59,845 bases of DNA from a virus. Every line of letters begins with the position of its first letter. Position 1 is the first letter of the stretch. The translations under genes were made by a program, and so were the position numbers. The stretch covers positions 1-59,845 of the IMG/VR virus record IMGVR_UViG_3300034375_009050. One strand, written 5' to 3'. Of the stretch, positions 58,146-59,845 are shown piece by piece. The notes under the pieces are model-generated. The model was not told the origin of the DNA. It searched no databases and saw nothing but the letters and a program-made list of their open reading frames with translations.

Positions 58146-58769
58146 TTATTCAACTCCACTGTCCATTTCCACTTCATTGGAAAGGTTATCACCACCCAAA
58201 CCTTCTCCAGTTTCTATATTGGTAGTTCTTCTATCTGATAATATTTTTGCCCATTTAGACTGAAAGGTTGCATAGTAATCTTTCACATCTTTTAATACCT
58301 CCATGAATTTATCATTAACTTTAATCATATTAGCATTACCTATGTAAGTACCCTCGACCTCAGCTATTGAATAATAAAACCTAACATCAAATTGTAATAA
58401 ATCACCAGACCATTCCACATTTTCTTTATAAATGTTAAGTGGATGATATTGTGCCATATCACTAACTTCCTCATTAAATTGTTCCATAGTTTCTTGAAAA
58501 GCTGATTTTTCTTCTTCTGTTAACACTAAATCTTTTTCTGTAGCACCGTGAACAATTATTTTACCACCACTTACTGAATATTCTTTAGTTAATTCTTCTT
58601 CAACAGTTTTACGTTTAAATTCATCTGTCTCATCATCTTCAACTTCTATTTCATTTTCAACCTGTTCATTTAATGAACGAACAATATTTAACATGTTTTT
58701 CATGTCATCATATTTGTTATCTATAAATTGTTTATTTACAGTTTTTCTATTATAAATTATTTTCTTCAT
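58146..58769 (-). CDS. Unknown virion-associated protein with leader-like motif
   Basis: 207 aa. MKNMLNIVRSLNEQVENE at residues 23-40 is a leader-style motif (L-N-E-Q); a second start there would match the leader rule. The rest is acidic with an alpha/beta domain (HPLNIYKENVEWSGDLLQFDVRFYY). It lies between the amidase and the spanin-like genes. Confidence 0.55.
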   Translation of the reverse strand: MKKIIYNRKTVNKQFIDNKYDDMKNMLNIVRSLNEQVENEIEVEDDETDEFKRKTVEEELTKEYSVSGGKIIVHGATEKDLVLTEEEKSAFQETMEQFNEEVSDMAQYHPLNIYKENVEWSGDLLQFDVRFYYSIAEVEGTYIGNANMIKVNDKFMEVLKDVKDYYATFQSKWAKILSDRRTTNIETGEGLGGDNLSNEVEMDSGVE

Positions 58770-59358
58770 CTATATATGTTTTTAACTTTTCAAAATCAAA
58801 TGAAGGACTAATGTCTGTCCAATATTCACTATAATTACTTCTAGCTGTTATACCAGAAAAACTAACTACACCGTCAATTTTAACATTATGTCCAACCATT
58901 TTAAGAGGTATATTATGTTTAGAACACAATTCTACTATTAATTTTGCACATGTTCTTAACTGTTTATCTGGATAAATAGACCAAAAGCTCTTATCTCTCC
59001 ATCTTTTTTGATATACTTCTCCTTTATAAATATCACCAATCCAATTGACGTACTTATTATTTAATGTATTATATTTTAACCAACCTAAATTTTCTAAACA
59101 TATTATAATAGAATTCCTATCAATTTCTTTTATTCCAAAAAAATCTGAATGGTAATTAGAATTAAAATTTTCAATTATTTTCCCATCTTTAGATATAGTA
59201 TACGCAGGTATTTTATTATATTCACCATCTAATCTATATTTAAGACTATTATTAAAATACATTAATGGTCTAGATGTGTGACATAATATAATTTGAGTTT
59301 TATTATGTTTATCATCATAATGAAATAAGTTTTTTTTATTTTTTATCTTCGTCTCCAA
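58750..59358 (-). CDS. N-acetylmuramoyl-L-alanine amidase-like protein (Amidase_2, divergent)
   Basis: 202 aa. TQIILCHTSR (position of HHT), SIIICLENLGWL, and C-terminal GITARSNYSEYWTDISPSFDFEKL follow the Amidase_2 layout, with the last segment like the TDVSPAWDWE end of phage amidases. The first zinc His is in CHTSR; the second His may be VGHNVK. Ligand spacing is unusual, so activity is less certain than for the 3444 endolysin. Overlaps both neighbours. Confidence 0.6.
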   Translation of the reverse strand: METKIKNKKNLFHYDDKHNKTQIILCHTSRPLMYFNNSLKYRLDGEYNKIPAYTISKDGKIIENFNSNYHSDFFGIKEIDRNSIIICLENLGWLKYNTLNNKYVNWIGDIYKGEVYQKRWRDKSFWSIYPDKQLRTCAKLIVELCSKHNIPLKMVGHNVKIDGVVSFSGITARSNYSEYWTDISPSFDFEKLKTYIDEENNL

Positions 59359-59845
59359 CTCTTTTACTATATTTTAATACTTTTTTAGGTTCATCAACTA
59401 CTTTATTTGCATATAAATCTAAGGTTTCTTCTAATTTTTTCAAGTCTTCTTCAGTTGGTTTTATAGGTTGTGATAATTTTTCTTCTTTCCCAACTATTGT
59501 ACTCAATTCTTTAATTACCTCTTCATCTATATAAGGTGGTGTAAAATCCAAATTTGTAGATTCATCTTTATCTATTTTATCTTCTTCAGATAATTTATGA
59601 ACCATTTCCGTAAGTTTTTTTTCATTTGGTTCGTCATTTAAACTATCTTCTGATTTAGTTTTTTTAATTAATTGTGAGAATGCAAAATTTGCAGCAATAA
59701 CCATAGCTATCGCAAGTGGGTCAAAAACAAAAATAATAAGTAATAAAAACCAATTAACTACTTTACTCATGGGATATCCACTTACTTCTGAAAGGTATTT
59801 TAAAGGACCCAACTCTCTTTGGTCTTCATTAGATATTTCTAAATT
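59336..59845 (-). CDS. Membrane protein, 5' end outside window
   Basis: The frame is open to the window edge; 169 residues seen. GPLKYLSEVSGYPMSKVVNWFLLLIIFVFDPLAIAMVIAANFAF near the start of the visible part is a TM hairpin of a type common at the C-terminus of large phage membrane proteins. The tail is acidic. The TTG at 59812 is not a convincing start; the gene is truncated by the window. Confidence 0.65.
   Translation of the reverse strand, partial: NLEISNEDQRELGPLKYLSEVSGYPMSKVVNWFLLLIIFVFDPLAIAMVIAANFAFSQLIKKTKSEDSLNDEPNEKKLTEMVHKLSEEDKIDKDESTNLDFTPPYIDEEVIKELSTIVGKEEKLSQPIKPTEEDLKKLEETLDLYANKVVDEPKKVLKYSKRVGDEDKK

Noticed and set aside
1-59845. Integrase, transposase or insertion sequence
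   Set aside because: None recognised on either strand; no terminal inverted repeats or target-site duplications seen.

Overview
The window looks like about 60 kb of a large, AT-rich double-stranded DNA phage that infects a member of the Bacteroidota. Virus evidence: phage-type peptidoglycan hydrolases, a spanin-like lysis pair, a block of appendage/tail-fibre proteins, DUF3310, DUF932, a Mom-like DNA modification protein, and very tight gene packing with many TAATG and ATGA overlaps. Host evidence: many early-looking genes have a TATATTTG element upstream, which fits the Bacteroidota -7 consensus TAnnTTTG; Shine-Dalgarno sequences are essentially absent; and the window holds a bS21 homologue, an Hc1-type histone-like protein and Bacteroidota-style secretion signals. 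No terminase, capsid or polymerase gene lies here, so the viral call is a strong inference, not proof.

Layout. 1-3280: tandem leucine-rich-repeat paralogues and a small metalloprotease. 3444-7708: an endolysin followed without gaps by a sensor histidine kinase, a receiver-only response regulator, a four-helix membrane coiled-coil protein, a seven-helix microbial rhodopsin and a second membrane coiled-coil protein; this apparent light-sensing operon is the most striking item. 7766-18195: a lone PAS protein, a RadA-like ATPase, many small unknowns, a PAP2-containing multidomain protein and a tri-domain cell-wall enzyme. 18236-18845: a ~590-nt highly structured RNA locus enclosing an odd tRNA-Gly(UCC), with its own promoter and terminator. 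18917-36658 (minus strand): PPK2, glutaredoxin, cyclophilin, two ClpP proteases, a cupin, the Mom-like protein, UvsE, a DUF2828/TROVE-like vWA protein with structured RNA beside it, three more thioredoxin-fold proteins, type II glutamine synthetase, a PcfJ-like protein, tRNA-Met(CAU) and DUF932. 36762-43438 (plus): DUF3310, SleB-type hydrolase, DHH phosphoesterase and a large metalloprotease. 43432-45781: bS21 and small proteins. 45970-48391: virion appendage genes. 48431-59845: LRR protein, DruA-like protein, DnaJ, Hc1-like protein, probable head/core proteins and a lysis cluster.

Two patterns tie the window together. First, at least a dozen otherwise unrelated proteins start with a short basic amphipathic leader carrying an (L/I)-x-E motif, resembling T4 capsid-targeting peptides; the tagged cargo (proteases, cell-wall enzymes, PAP2, DHH, LRR proteins) may be packaged in the head and injected. 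Second, many of these same genes have TATTTATA 0-21 nt before the start codon, a candidate late promoter whose closest examples would give nearly leaderless transcripts, distinct from the host-like TATATTTG elements. Together with bS21, ClpP, DnaJ, cyclophilin, redoxins, glutamine synthetase and PPK2, the content suggests a phage that extensively reprograms host translation, protein quality control, redox state and metabolism, possibly in response to light.
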